A DNA stretch of 64,000 nucleotides, taken from the NCBI GenBank assembly GCA_019414645.1, contig DXLP01000005.1, positions 1 through 64,000 on the forward strand, in the 5' to 3' direction. The position numbers were made by a program, and so were the translations under genes. The notes beneath the pieces are model-generated. The model had not been told where the DNA came from. It was given only the letters and a program-made list of their open reading frames with translations, and ran no database searches. The stretch comes from Collinsella sp. GTDB taxonomy: Bacteria; Actinomycetota; Coriobacteriia; Coriobacteriales; Coriobacteriaceae. How positions within the stretch are numbered: position 1 is the stretch's first letter; every line of letters starts with the position of its first letter. Of the stretch, positions 1-8,175 are shown in pieces.

Positions 1-3
1 TAT

Positions 4-80
4 GGCCCGTTCGTCTAGCGGTTTAGGACGCCGCCCTCTCAAGGCGGAGATCACCAGTTCGAATCTGGTACGGGCTACCA
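4..80 (+). tRNA. tRNA-Glu (CTC anticodon)
   Basis: A full cloverleaf is visible. The acceptor arm GGCCCGT pairs with ACGGGCT (one G-U pair). The anticodon stem CCGCC/GGCGG encloses the loop CTCTCAA, giving anticodon CTC. The T-loop is TTCGAAT, and the CCA end is encoded. A hairpin terminator follows directly. Confidence 0.95.
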
Positions 81-90
81 CGCATTTGAT

Positions 91-126
91 ACCCGGGCTT
101 CCCATGGAAGGCCGGGTTTTTTATTT
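91..126 (+). terminator. Rho-independent terminator after tRNA-Glu
   Basis: The arms ACCCGG-G-CTTCC and GGAAG-G-CCGGGT pair around a very short loop with one G-G mismatch. A run of T residues follows (117-122). Confidence 0.8.
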
Positions 127-230
127 TCAAACAACCGTCTGCAATTCCCGTTTGAACCAGAGCTTTGCGTTCTGCCTATGGCCCTTACGGGTACAATAAC
201 CAAGATATTTTGACTGTTAGAAGGAGTCTC

Positions 231-1538
231 ATGACGGAGTCCTCTCAGCATACGTCTAAGCCCCAGGTCGAGGTTGAGGCCTCGGGCGGAGATGACAATA
301 AGAGCGCACGCCGCGGCGCCATCTTTATCGGCGTCGTGCTGGTAGGTTATATCGTCTATCTGGTGGTAACCGGGCAGATGGGGCAGTTCTGGGCCGCTAT
401 GTCGAGCGTCCAGGCGTCATGGCTCGTTGTCGCGTGTCTTTGCATGTTCATGTACCTGTTCTTTGGCATTGTGGCCTATGCGATCGCCGTCTGGCTCGAT
501 CCCAATTCGCCCGTCGGCATCCGCGACCTGATCTCGGTCGAGGCGAGTGGCATCTTCTTTGGCAACCTGACGCCCATGATGATGGGCTCGACTCCCGCCC
601 AGATCTACCGCCTGACCAAGGCGGGCCAAAACGTGGGCGAGGCCGGCGCCACGCAATTCACGCGTTTTATCGTGTACCAGTTTGGCCTGGTCGCCTGGGG
701 CGCTATCCTGCTGCTCGCCCGTATGCCGTTTTTTGCCGAACGCTACGGCGACATGACGCTGCTGTGCGTCTTTAGCTTTGGTGGACACTGCTGCATCTTG
801 CTTGGCATCTTCGCCGTCGCGCTCATGCCTAAGACCGTCACGCGCGTCGCCCATTGCATCATCAATTGGCTCGAGCGCATTGGTGTCTCGGCCACTAAGA
901 TCGAGGGTTGGCGCACGTTTGTCGATGGCGAGATCTACTCCTTCTCCGAGAAGTTCAAGCTTTCGGCCGGACATTTTTCTTCCATGCTGCTCACCGTGTT
1001 TATCACCATGCTGCAGCTCGCGTTTTTCTATCTGGTTCCGTATTTCCTGATGCTTGCCTTTGGCCACCACGAGGTCGACTTTTTCTCGGTCATGGCCGCG
1101 AGCGCCTTTGTCCAGCTGTTAAGCTCTGCGGTTCCCTTGCCCGGTGGAACTGGTGGCGCTGAGGGCGGCTTTGCATTGTTCTTGGGTCATTTCTTCGGTT
1201 CGGCTTCGACCGCCGGATATCTGCTGTGGCGTCTCATTACGTTTATTGCGCCTACCATTTTGGCTGCGCCCCTGCTGGGACTTAAGAGCGCCCACAACGA
1301 GAGCATCCATGCGCGCTGGGATCGCGTGATGCGCAAGCTCGGCCGCACGCCTCAGACGCCCTCTGCGCCCACTAAGCCGCACCCCACGAATGCTGTTACC
1401 GTTGATCCCAAGAAGCACGCTCAGAAGGCTTCTGGGACCGCAAAGCCGGCTCATAAGGCCTATGTGCGTCAGACAGGAGACGGTATTCGCGTATCTCCGT
1501 CGGCACTCAATAAGAAGAAGCACCCTAAGTCGCAGTAG
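231..1538 (+). CDS. Flippase-like integral membrane protein (YbhN / lysylphosphatidylglycerol synthase TM family)
   Basis: This 435-residue protein has about eight hydrophobic segments between residues 20 and 365, separated by short polar loops. The pattern matches the UPF0104/YbhN family, the transmembrane half of MprF-type lipid flippases. It contains the family-like stretch PLPGGTGGAEGGF near the C-terminal end of the membrane part. A soluble, basic Lys/Pro/Thr-rich tail of about 75 residues follows (about 365-435) and is probably cytoplasmic. The start at 231 is chosen because AAGGAG lies just upstream; an in-frame upstream extension to 165 has no such site. The MprF synthase domain is absent, so a lipid or polyprenyl-linked substrate is only an inference from the family. 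Confidence 0.8.
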   Translation: MTESSQHTSKPQVEVEASGGDDNKSARRGAIFIGVVLVGYIVYLVVTGQMGQFWAAMSSVQASWLVVACLCMFMYLFFGIVAYAIAVWLDPNSPVGIRDLISVEASGIFFGNLTPMMMGSTPAQIYRLTKAGQNVGEAGATQFTRFIVYQFGLVAWGAILLLARMPFFAERYGDMTLLCVFSFGGHCCILLGIFAVALMPKTVTRVAHCIINWLERIGVSATKIEGWRTFVDGEIYSFSEKFKLSAGHFSSMLLTVFITMLQLAFFYLVPYFLMLAFGHHEVDFFSVMAASAFVQLLSSAVPLPGGTGGAEGGFALFLGHFFGSASTAGYLLWRLITFIAPTILAAPLLGLKSAHNESIHARWDRVMRKLGRTPQTPSAPTKPHPTNAVTVDPKKHAQKASGTAKPAHKAYVRQTGDGIRVSPSALNKKKHPKSQ

Positions 1539-1587
1539 GGCAGTCGTGCGTTCTTCATGATGCGAGGCATATTTGTGCTGTATGGGG

Positions 1588-1611
1588 GATAATCCTCTTA
1601 CGTAGATTATC
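1588..1611. promoter_or_regulatory. Possible operator upstream of the TetR-type regulator
   Basis: The 7-base arms GATAATC and GATTATC form an inverted repeat spaced by 10 bases. It sits about 45 bases before the regulator start, a usual place for an autoregulatory TetR operator. The assignment rests only on position and symmetry. Confidence 0.3.
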
Positions 1612-1654
1612 TCTCATCTGTTGATGAATGCTCGCATATCGAAGGGACACGCCC

Positions 1655-2266
1655 ATGGCAACCAGCAAACCGCGTCTTGATCGTCGCATCGTTCGCAGCC
1701 GTAATGCCATCCTTTCGGCTTTCGAGCGCCTGCTCATGGAAAAGCCGCTGGCAGACATTACGGTGAGTGCTATTGCGCGCGAGGCCAATGTCGACCGCAA
1801 GACCTTTTACGTTCACTTTGGTACGGTTGACGGCCTGCTCGATGCCATTGCCGTCGATGTGGTGGAGATGATTGTCGACTCGGTCGAGAAAACGCTTGCT
1901 TCAATGGACGGCGACACCAACGAGCGCGCTCTTGGCGCGGCGGCGACCTTCTTTAAAACCGTTAACGAGGCACTGTGCAACAACTTGGTGCTTAATCGTC
2001 AACTTATCGAGAACATTCCGCTCGATGATTTTATGGCTCGTCTTCGTGCGCCGCTCGAGCACGAGATTGCCGAGCGCGATCTGCTGCCTCAAGGTCTCAA
2101 GGACGAGATGTTCGACTATTATCTGTCGTTTTTGCTGTCGGGTATTATCGGTATCTATCGCACGTGGGCATTGTCTGATGGCTCGGTTCCTATCGAGCGC
2201 GTCTCGGAGGTTGCCAACGACCTCACGCTCAACGGCCTTTCGAGTCTGGAATCTCGCTTGGATTAG
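1655..2266 (+). CDS. TetR/AcrR-family transcriptional regulator
   Basis: This 203-residue protein has a classic TetR DNA-binding N-terminus: a basic start, then a helix-turn-helix around residues 30-55 with ITVSAIAREANVDRKTFYVHF, where the TFYxHF signature closes the domain. The C-terminal two thirds are helical and would form the ligand pocket and dimer interface. GAAGGG lies about 8 bases before the ATG at 1655; an in-frame ATG at 1628 is less well placed. Its target is unknown. Neither neighbour is an obvious partner, because the flippase gene lies upstream and a transposase remnant downstream, so it may act at a distance. Confidence 0.85.
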   Translation: MATSKPRLDRRIVRSRNAILSAFERLLMEKPLADITVSAIAREANVDRKTFYVHFGTVDGLLDAIAVDVVEMIVDSVEKTLASMDGDTNERALGAAATFFKTVNEALCNNLVLNRQLIENIPLDDFMARLRAPLEHEIAERDLLPQGLKDEMFDYYLSFLLSGIIGIYRTWALSDGSVPIERVSEVANDLTLNGLSSLESRLD

Positions 2267-2268
2267 GC

Positions 2269-2361
2269 CTAGTTGGGCTCGTCGGCGTGGAAATTCCTGT
2301 TCACGAGGTTCTCCGGCGCCTTGGAGACCTCGCCGGCGTAGGAGCTGTAGCCTGAGGATCC
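2269..2361 (-). mobile_element. Remnant of an IS3-family OrfB transposase (pseudogene fragment)
   Basis: Read on the minus strand, 2352-2269 encodes GYSSYAGEVSKAPENL followed by VNRNFHADEPN and a stop. This matches the linker before the catalytic DDE domain in IS3 OrfB proteins (typically RYSSYxGE...DFxADxPNxKW). Only about 28 residues survive, with stops on both sides and no visible OrfA or terminal repeats. It marks the left edge of the corrinoid block. Confidence 0.6.
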
Positions 2362-2376
2362 TTAAAAAAGTCCAGT

Positions 2377-3693
2377 TTATCCTTCCCACTCCAATTGGGA
2401 ATCCTCCGATGCGCCTTCGCACGCTCGCATGACCTCGATACCATGCGAGCGTGCGAACTCGACGAGCTCTGCGTTGCGGGCGTTTATGGTGCCGAAGGCG
2501 GCGGGGCACACGATAAGGCGCGCACAGTGGACGAGGAGCTCTTTGGCGTGGGCTATGGTTTTATCCCCGATAGGCTCGAAGGCGCGCTCGGCCACGCATT
2601 CCGCCGCCAGGTCGCGCGCGAGCTCACAGTCGATGTCCCCTTCGTGCAGAACGCCCGCGTAGAACGCCTTGCCCTGCCGGATGAGCTGGCGAAACACAGC
2701 CGACCCCGTACCCGCGCCGGCGATGACGAACGTGTGCGCATCGCCGTGCGGGCGCCCAATTTCCACGCTGCCGAAGCGCTCGTTGAAGGTGCCATGTTGA
2801 AGGCCGTAGAGCTCGCCAATCGTCTCGCGCGTGAATATGTCCTCGGGTGCGCCGGCGCGGAAGACCCGACCGTCCTTCACGCAAATCACCTTGTCGGCGC
2901 TTTTCTGCGCGAGCTCGAGTTCGTGGATGGACATGATGACAGCCACATTCTGCGATTTCGCAAGGTGGCGAAGTATTCGCAGCAGGTCGATCTGGTAGCG
3001 GATATCGAGATACGATGTGGGCTCGTCGAGCACGAGCACACGCGGATCCTGCGCGATGGCGCGTGCGAGCATGACGCGCTGGCGTTGCCCGTCGCTTATC
3101 TGCATGAAGTCGCGCTCGGCGAGCTCTTCCACATGTGCGGTTTTCATGGCCTCGTCGACCCGACTATGGTCGTCGGGCAAGAGTGTGCCCATTCGCCCGG
3201 TGTAGGGATGCCTTCCTGCCTCTACGATATCGCGGCAGGTGAGGAGCTCGGTCCGGGGGCGATCTGTCAGCATAACGGCAAGGTTCCTTGCGAACTCCGC
3301 CGTCTTCCATCGGGAAATCTCCCGCCCGTCGAGCTCGACCGCGCCGGCAAGCGGTGCCAGATGGCGTGTGATGGTTTTCAAGATGGTCGACTTGCCCGAG
3401 CCGTTCGGCCCGATGAGCGCCACGACGTCGCCCGCGCGAACCTCCAGATCGACGCCTTCGACTACGACCTTCTTGTCGTAGCCCGCCGACAGGTCGCTTA
3501 TGCGGAAAAGCGGTGCTCCGTCAGCCTGCGTTTCGACCGGGGTTTCGAGGTTCGACTCCGCTCGGAGGAGGCGTTCCGCGCGCAGTCCCGCACGAGCCGA
3601 AAGTGCCTTCTGGCGCTTTCGCGCGAGCTCAGGACTGTCTAAGCATGGAATGCCCCCTCCGAGCGTTTTGGGCCGCGGCATGAATTCCCCCAT
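2377..3693 (-). CDS. ABC transporter ATP-binding protein (FecE/BtuD type) with C-terminal extension
   Basis: This 438-residue protein is the ATPase partner of the FecCD-type permease encoded just upstream. The nucleotide-binding domain spans about residues 65-290. It has Walker A GPNGSGKST, a variant signature ISDGQRQR (usually LSGGQ), Walker B VLVLDEPTSYLD and the switch His in SIHE. About 140 residues follow that ordinary FecE proteins (about 255 residues) lack. They contain Gly- and Cys-rich stretches such as FVIAGAGTGSAVF and LLVHCARLIVCPAAFGT, whose function I cannot name. The start at 3693 abuts the permease stop (TAGATG). A second ATG four codons later is preceded by GGGGG and could be the true start. 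Likely substrate, from context: a corrinoid, another tetrapyrrole, or a metal chelate. Confidence 0.85.
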   Translation of the reverse strand: MGEFMPRPKTLGGGIPCLDSPELARKRQKALSARAGLRAERLLRAESNLETPVETQADGAPLFRISDLSAGYDKKVVVEGVDLEVRAGDVVALIGPNGSGKSTILKTITRHLAPLAGAVELDGREISRWKTAEFARNLAVMLTDRPRTELLTCRDIVEAGRHPYTGRMGTLLPDDHSRVDEAMKTAHVEELAERDFMQISDGQRQRVMLARAIAQDPRVLVLDEPTSYLDIRYQIDLLRILRHLAKSQNVAVIMSIHELELAQKSADKVICVKDGRVFRAGAPEDIFTRETIGELYGLQHGTFNERFGSVEIGRPHGDAHTFVIAGAGTGSAVFRQLIRQGKAFYAGVLHEGDIDCELARDLAAECVAERAFEPIGDKTIAHAKELLVHCARLIVCPAAFGTINARNAELVEFARSHGIEVMRACEGASEDSQLEWEG

Positions 3694-4734
3694 CTACCTC
3701 ACTCGTTTCTTCAACATGAGCGCGATAACCACCGGCGCGCCGAAGATGGCGGTGACGGCGCTGATGGAAAGCTCGACGGGAGAGAACAGCGTGCGCGCGA
3801 TCAAATCGCAGCCCGCGCAGAAGATGGCGCCTCCCAAGAAGCACGCAGGAATCACGCGGATGGGCTTCGACGACTTCAGCGCCGACTTCACGAGATGCGG
3901 AACTGCGATGCCTACGAACGACACCGGACCAGCGAAAGCGGTCACGCAGGCGGAGAGCATGCTCGCTAGAAGGACGAGCACCACGCGGAAGCGTGCGACG
4001 TTCACGCCGACGCTTTTCGCGTAGGCTTCTCCCAGCTGGAAGGCGGAAAGGGGCTTCGATATCGCGAATACGCATGCGCTCACGGTGATCACCACGACCG
4101 CGATGACCGCGACGTCGTCCCAGCTCGAACCCGAGAAGCTACCCAAAGACCAGTTGTGCAGGTTCACGATGGACTGGTCGTCGGCGAAGGCGATGAGGAA
4201 GTTCGTCGCCGCTGAGCAGATGTATCCCACCATGACGCCTGCCACGATGAGCATGGCCATGGAACTTATGCGCCGTGCGATGAGGAGCACGAAGCTGATG
4301 GTGATAAGCGAGCCCAGAAACGCTGCGGCCACCATGGCCGGGGAGGACATGGCCTGGTTCGCGCCCAGAAGTACAATCATCGTAAGCGCGACGACGAACT
4401 TTGCGCCCGAGGAGACGCCCAAGATGAACGGGTCGGCGATGGGGTTGTTGAAAAACGTCTGCAGCAGGAACCCGGAGAGCGAAAGTGCCCCGCCGAGAAG
4501 CACGGCTGAAAGCACGCGCGGCAGGCGAATCTCCCAGATGACTTGGCTTTCCATGGAATTGGCCGCGCCGCCCGAAAGGATGCCGGGGATGTGGTCTGCG
4601 GGCACGAGCACGCTCCCGATGCACAGGTTGGCCCCGACGAGCACGATGAGGGCAACAGCGAGCAGCGCCGTCACGACGCGACACCGCGCGGCGCGCCCCG
4701 ATTCGTCGTATGCCATGGAAAGCCGGCTTCTCAT
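3694..4734 (-). CDS. FecCD-family ABC transporter permease
   Basis: This 346-residue protein has about nine or ten membrane segments and clear FecCD/BtuC landmarks. IRLPRVLSAVLLGGALSLSGFLLQ follows the first periplasmic loop, NPIADPFILGVSSGA forms a conserved turn, and GPVSFVGIAVPHLVK lies before the last helices and contacts the ATPase. The family imports iron-siderophores, haem or cobalamin. It lies between the substrate-binding lipoprotein gene (4 bases away) and the ATPase gene (contiguous), so the three form one transcription unit. The upstream cobalamin riboswitch favours a corrinoid or cobalt-related substrate. Confidence 0.9.
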   Translation of the reverse strand: MRSRLSMAYDESGRAARCRVVTALLAVALIVLVGANLCIGSVLVPADHIPGILSGGAANSMESQVIWEIRLPRVLSAVLLGGALSLSGFLLQTFFNNPIADPFILGVSSGAKFVVALTMIVLLGANQAMSSPAMVAAAFLGSLITISFVLLIARRISSMAMLIVAGVMVGYICSAATNFLIAFADDQSIVNLHNWSLGSFSGSSWDDVAVIAVVVITVSACVFAISKPLSAFQLGEAYAKSVGVNVARFRVVLVLLASMLSACVTAFAGPVSFVGIAVPHLVKSALKSSKPIRVIPACFLGGAIFCAGCDLIARTLFSPVELSISAVTAIFGAPVVIALMLKKRVR

Positions 4735-4738
4735 GGCG

Positions 4739-6310
4739 CTAGCCGAGCTTTCTCAGATAATGGAAGTCGCTCGCGTCATCGCCGGTGAACGCCCCGTGCA
4801 GCTCGTCGATAATGTCGGCGGTAGAAGTCATCTGCTGGTACATGTCGGCGCTTGTGACCCAGGCGTTGCCGTTCTTCACGGCTTTGAACTGCGACAATAG
4901 CGCGTTTTTGCCTACGAAGTCGTTCAAGGTGGCAACCGATTCGTCGATGGTGCCGTTGTAGATGATGATGTCGGCATCCTTCGCCGTCGCGTAGAAGCGC
5001 TCCATTTCGAGCGTTACTGATGAACCTGACGTCGACGCCGTCTGCGCGTCATCGAGCGCGTAGCTGCCGCCTGCAAGCTCGATCATCTGCGCCACGTAGT
5101 CGCCCGCCCGCCGCGTGACGGCGGCCCCGTTCGAGTTAATGTAGAAATACGCCACGGTTTTACCTGACGACGCGAGCCCCGACGTTTGCTCGACGCGGGT
5201 CTTCTGCTCGTTGAACAGGTGCGCGGCCTCGTCTTCCTTGTCGAACAGGACGCCGAAAAGCTTAATCCACTCGACGCGCCCGAGTGCTTCGGGCTCGCTC
5301 GACGACTGTTCGGTGAGCACGACGAGCCCGAGCTTCTGCAGCTTTTCCTTCACATCGGGCGTGTGGTTGATCATGGTGTTCTCGATGGCGAGCGTGCAGC
5401 CCGAGGCCGATATTCGCTCGTAGTCGGGCTCGCTGTACTTGCCGCCGTAGGCGATCGCCCCACTTTCGAGTGCGCTTTTGAAGCCCGCGACCGAGCAATC
5501 GTCGGCCTTCGTGCCCGACATGATGATATTGTCGTTCGCATCGAGCGCGTCGACCAGGCACATCGTCGCCGACGACACGAGGTACACCTTGTCGGCGGGG
5601 CGCCTTATGACCGCGATGTCGGAGCTCAACCCATCAGGTACCTTCGCATCTTGCGGCACCACGAGGAAGCGCTCCCCGTTCGAAATGCAGATAAGCCGCA
5701 GGCCGCCTTCGAACTCGTCGACAGTGAAGTGTTCGGCGTATTCAAGCTGAAGCGTCCCCGTCGGCTTCCAGCCGCAGCCCAAATCGGCGTTGTGGAAGTC
5801 GGCCGCGGCGCTTGAAGCCGTTCCCGCAGGGGAGCCGCCGCTTGCTTCGTCGCCCGATTTCTCCTTCATGGTGGATGAGTCGAAGTGGATCGTGTAGTCG
5901 ATGGTGTGCGGCGTCGACATGGCGACGGTCTCGGCCGACACGGCGATGTCCTCGTCGAGCGTGACGGGTATCTCGAACGTGGAGTTGCCGCCGTCGTTTA
6001 TGGGCGCGTAGTCCACGCCGTCGACGGTCATCTTGTCGTAGTTCGAACTCGACCAGGTGATGGTCGCGGTGTAGGTGTCGCCATCCTTCACAATTGTGGT
6101 TGGTGAGGCGATACTTGCGCGCCCTGACCCGCCGGAAAGCGAGACGCTCACAGTGTATTCCTGAGAGCCCGTCGTGGCACCGGTCGCGTTCGGGCTCGCA
6201 CTGCACCCCGCGAAGGGAAGCGCGAGCAGGGCGACGAGAACGCAGGCGATCGCGCGCGCCGCGATTCTGTGGCGCTTTCTGTTTTCCCCCTTGGGAAGAA
6301 TCGACCGCAT
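4739..6310 (-). CDS. Substrate-binding lipoprotein with N-terminal NEAT-like domain fused to a periplasmic-binding (FecB/BtuF-like) domain
   Basis: This 523-residue protein has a basic N-terminus, a hydrophobic signal and the lipobox LPFAGC (Cys36). Residues about 49-145 form a beta-rich domain, with VKDGDTYTATITWSSSNYD, NSTFEIPVTLDEDI and HTIDYTIHFD in an order resembling NEAT haem-binding domains. From about residue 165 to the end it resembles the two-lobed binding proteins of FecCD-type importers (for example GKTVAYFYINSNGAAVTR, YVAQMIELAGG, DADIIIYNG). The usual length for such binding proteins is 300-350 residues, so the front domain is an addition. It would be anchored to the outer face of the membrane and deliver ligand to the permease. 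Ligand identity is inferred only. Confidence 0.8.
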   Translation of the reverse strand: MRSILPKGENRKRHRIAARAIACVLVALLALPFAGCSASPNATGATTGSQEYTVSVSLSGGSGRASIASPTTIVKDGDTYTATITWSSSNYDKMTVDGVDYAPINDGGNSTFEIPVTLDEDIAVSAETVAMSTPHTIDYTIHFDSSTMKEKSGDEASGGSPAGTASSAAADFHNADLGCGWKPTGTLQLEYAEHFTVDEFEGGLRLICISNGERFLVVPQDAKVPDGLSSDIAVIRRPADKVYLVSSATMCLVDALDANDNIIMSGTKADDCSVAGFKSALESGAIAYGGKYSEPDYERISASGCTLAIENTMINHTPDVKEKLQKLGLVVLTEQSSSEPEALGRVEWIKLFGVLFDKEDEAAHLFNEQKTRVEQTSGLASSGKTVAYFYINSNGAAVTRRAGDYVAQMIELAGGSYALDDAQTASTSGSSVTLEMERFYATAKDADIIIYNGTIDESVATLNDFVGKNALLSQFKAVKNGNAWVTSADMYQQMTSTADIIDELHGAFTGDDASDFHYLRKLG

Positions 6311-6314
6311 GGCG

Positions 6315-6848
6315 TTACTTCAGTGCGTCGGCGCGCAGATCGACGCCGGCGGATTCGAACACGAGCGTGCGGTCGTACCACTGCTCTTTTCTAATACTCC
6401 ACGCGGCGCAGGCGGTGTCCTCGTCGAGCGCTTCAACGGGCACGTCGTAGGTGTACTTGCCTTCCGCGTTTTCCACATAGGGGATGAAGTCGGCCTCGCT
6501 CGCGGCGGCAGCCTCGTCACTCGTGCCCATGAAGAGCTTGCCGTAGCCCGTGCCGGAAAGTGTCATCACGCAGTGCATGGAGCCGTTTTCCACGATGAGC
6601 TGGGCGTCCACAATCCTGAACATGTTCGAGCTGGAATCTACGGTGATCGGATAGGTGCCGTCGGCCACCTTGTCGGCGGTGATGGGGGCAGCGCTTGCGC
6701 CCTCGGGCGCATCGGCCGCCTGTTCGGTCTTTTCCTGGGAATCGGCATCGCTTGCCTTTGCGCTGTCGATTGAATTTCCGCCGCAGCCGGCGAGCGAGAA
6801 CGCGAAAAGCGCCGCCGACAGGGCGAAGGCGAGGGTTTTCTTCAACAT
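6315..6848 (-). CDS. Small lipoprotein with a single NEAT-like domain
   Basis: This 177-residue protein has the signal MLKKTLAFALSAALFAFSLAGC (cut before Cys22) and an acidic Ser/Ala/Asp-rich linker to about residue 58. One beta-sandwich-like domain follows. Its segments VENGSMHCVMTLSGTGYGKLF, YTYDVPVEALDED and WYDRTLVFES parallel the NEAT pattern NGxxYvxLTL ... fpVxDL ... YDxxYxvxxxFd. The final block keeps one Tyr but not the full YxxxY haem-ligand motif. The start at 6848 is preceded by GAAAGGAAC; an upstream in-frame ATG has no such site. It ends 4 bases before the fused binding lipoprotein gene and probably hands ligand to it. Confidence 0.75.
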   Translation of the reverse strand: MLKKTLAFALSAALFAFSLAGCGGNSIDSAKASDADSQEKTEQAADAPEGASAAPITADKVADGTYPITVDSSSNMFRIVDAQLIVENGSMHCVMTLSGTGYGKLFMGTSDEAAAASEADFIPYVENAEGKYTYDVPVEALDEDTACAAWSIRKEQWYDRTLVFESAGVDLRADALK

Positions 6849-6911
6849 GGAGGGGGTTCCTTTCAATCGCTTCGACCGCCCGCGCCGTGCGGTGGGCGGG
6901 CGGGATGCGAA

Positions 6912-6958
6912 TGCAACGGGCATGCGCCGTCGGTCGGGGAAGGCGCATGCCCGTTGCA
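6912..6958. repeat. Perfect 17-base inverted repeat in the intergenic gap
   Basis: TGCAACGGGCATGCGCC (6912-6928) is the exact reverse complement of 6942-6958, with a 13-base loop. It lies between the CbiK-type gene and the small lipoprotein gene. No T-run follows on the minus strand, so it may be a processing or stabilising hairpin that separates cbiK expression from the transporter, rather than a full terminator. Confidence 0.7.
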
Positions 6959-6993
6959 CGGGGACGCGACCGGCGCCCCCGTGCGCGGCGAGT

Positions 6994-7920
6994 TTACAGC
7001 TTGGCGATGGCGTCGTCCACGTGCGAGACGTAGATGTCGTCGACCGCGGCGTTCTGTCCCAGACCCTGGAGCAGGCACGTCACTTCGAAGCCAGCGGCCA
7101 CGAACTTTGCAGCCCAGCTGTCGGGGTCGGTCTCGTCTGCCATGTCGTTGTTCGCGTGGTCGCCCGCGACCACCATGAACGGCGCGAGCACGGCCTTCTT
7201 GTACCCTGCGGCGCTCGCGGCGGCGATAACATCCTCACAGGTCGGCTCAGCCTCGACGGTGCCGACGAAGAACTGCGTCAAGCCCTCGTTCTTAAACACT
7301 TCCTGCATCTTGGCATAGTCGGCGTTGGAATCGGCTTCGGTGCCGTGGCCCATGAGGCACAGCGCCGTCTTGCCGTCGTCGAAGGACGCCATGTTCTCCT
7401 TAATGGCTGCGGCCACCTTCTTGTAGTCGTCGTCGGAGGTGAGCAGCGGGTCGCCGAGCGAGATCTTGTCGAACTTGTCGGCGTACTTGTCGAGCTCGTC
7501 TTTCACGTCGGCGTATTCCAGGCCAGCCATGAGATGCGTCGGCTGCACGACAATTTCCTTCACGCCGTCTTCCACGCAGCGGTCGAGCGCCTCGGTCATG
7601 TTGTCGATCGTGATGCCGTCGCGCTTCTTCAGCTTGTCGATGATGATCTGCGCGGTGAAGGCGCGGCGGATGTCGTAGTCCTGCCAGTACTTCTCGCGGA
7701 TAGCGTCTTCGATGGCGCCGATGGTGATGTGGCGCGAGTCGTTGTAGCTCGTGCCGAAGCTCGTGACGAGGATGACCGGCTTCACGGCCTTCTCCTTTTC
7801 GCTCGATTTCTCGGAACTCGCGGAGGTGCTGGAGCAGCCCGCGAGCGCGACTCCGGCGAGCGCGAAGGCTCCGGTTGCTGCGGCGCCCATGAAGCCGCGG
7901 CGTGACATCTGGTCGGACAT
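6994..7920 (-). CDS. cbiK: Exported CbiK-type sirohydrochlorin cobaltochelatase (Tat/lipoprotein)
   Basis: This 308-residue protein is related to anaerobic cobaltochelatase CbiK, which inserts Co(II) into sirohydrochlorin. The conserved metal-site histidines are visible as His129 (QPTHLMAG) and His192 (LMGHGTEAD); a third His is in AGDHANNDM. Unlike cytoplasmic CbiK it carries an export signal with the twin-arginine motif SRRGFMG, a hydrophobic stretch and the lipobox VALAGC (Cys29), so it should sit outside the membrane. The ATG at 7920 is preceded by GAGGAAAGG. A cobalamin riboswitch lies in its leader, and the NEAT-like and ABC uptake genes follow. It may supply the chelatase step or act on imported tetrapyrroles; periplasmic CbiK is known from Desulfovibrio. 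Confidence 0.85.
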   Translation of the reverse strand: MSDQMSRRGFMGAAATGAFALAGVALAGCSSTSASSEKSSEKEKAVKPVILVTSFGTSYNDSRHITIGAIEDAIREKYWQDYDIRRAFTAQIIIDKLKKRDGITIDNMTEALDRCVEDGVKEIVVQPTHLMAGLEYADVKDELDKYADKFDKISLGDPLLTSDDDYKKVAAAIKENMASFDDGKTALCLMGHGTEADSNADYAKMQEVFKNEGLTQFFVGTVEAEPTCEDVIAAASAAGYKKAVLAPFMVVAGDHANNDMADETDPDSWAAKFVAAGFEVTCLLQGLGQNAAVDDIYVSHVDDAIAKL

Positions 7921-8034
7921 GGTTTTTCCTTTCCTCGGTTTGCCGGTCCCCCGGCGACAGTTGCTTGTCGGCACAAGCGAAAGAAAAGCGCGCCCCTCGG
8001 GGTTCACAAGGAGCTAACGCCACGGCGATGCCGT

Positions 8035-8175
8035 GAGGAAAAGGCGAAGCAGTCTGGCTTGGGGCGCGAGACGGTTCGCCTGCGCGTCCTACACAGTAAT
8101 GTCCCTTGCCCAGGATTCCCACCTGGTTCCCTCCGCAAGCCAGCGCGGGCTGTGCGGGCGCCGCGCCGGTCATTT
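8035..8175 (-). promoter_or_regulatory. Cobalamin riboswitch
   Basis: Read on the minus strand, the core is clear: GGGAACCAGGTGGGAATCC (8132-8114), then GGCAAGGGACATTACTGTG, then CCAAGCCAGACTGC near 8063-8050. These match the consensus blocks GGGAA-GGTG-AATCC, ACTGT and the B12-box-like AAGCCAGxxxxGC. A GC-rich paired region lies 5' of the core. A short hairpin CACGGC-ATC-GCCGTG follows at 8021-8035 and could be the expression platform. It controls the minus-strand cbiK/transport genes and not the divergent biosynthetic operon. Confidence 0.85.

Noticed and set aside
2395..3642. Plus-strand open frame of 415 codons across the ABC ATPase gene
   Set aside because: The minus strand has clear Walker A, signature and Walker B motifs in operon context; the plus frame has none.
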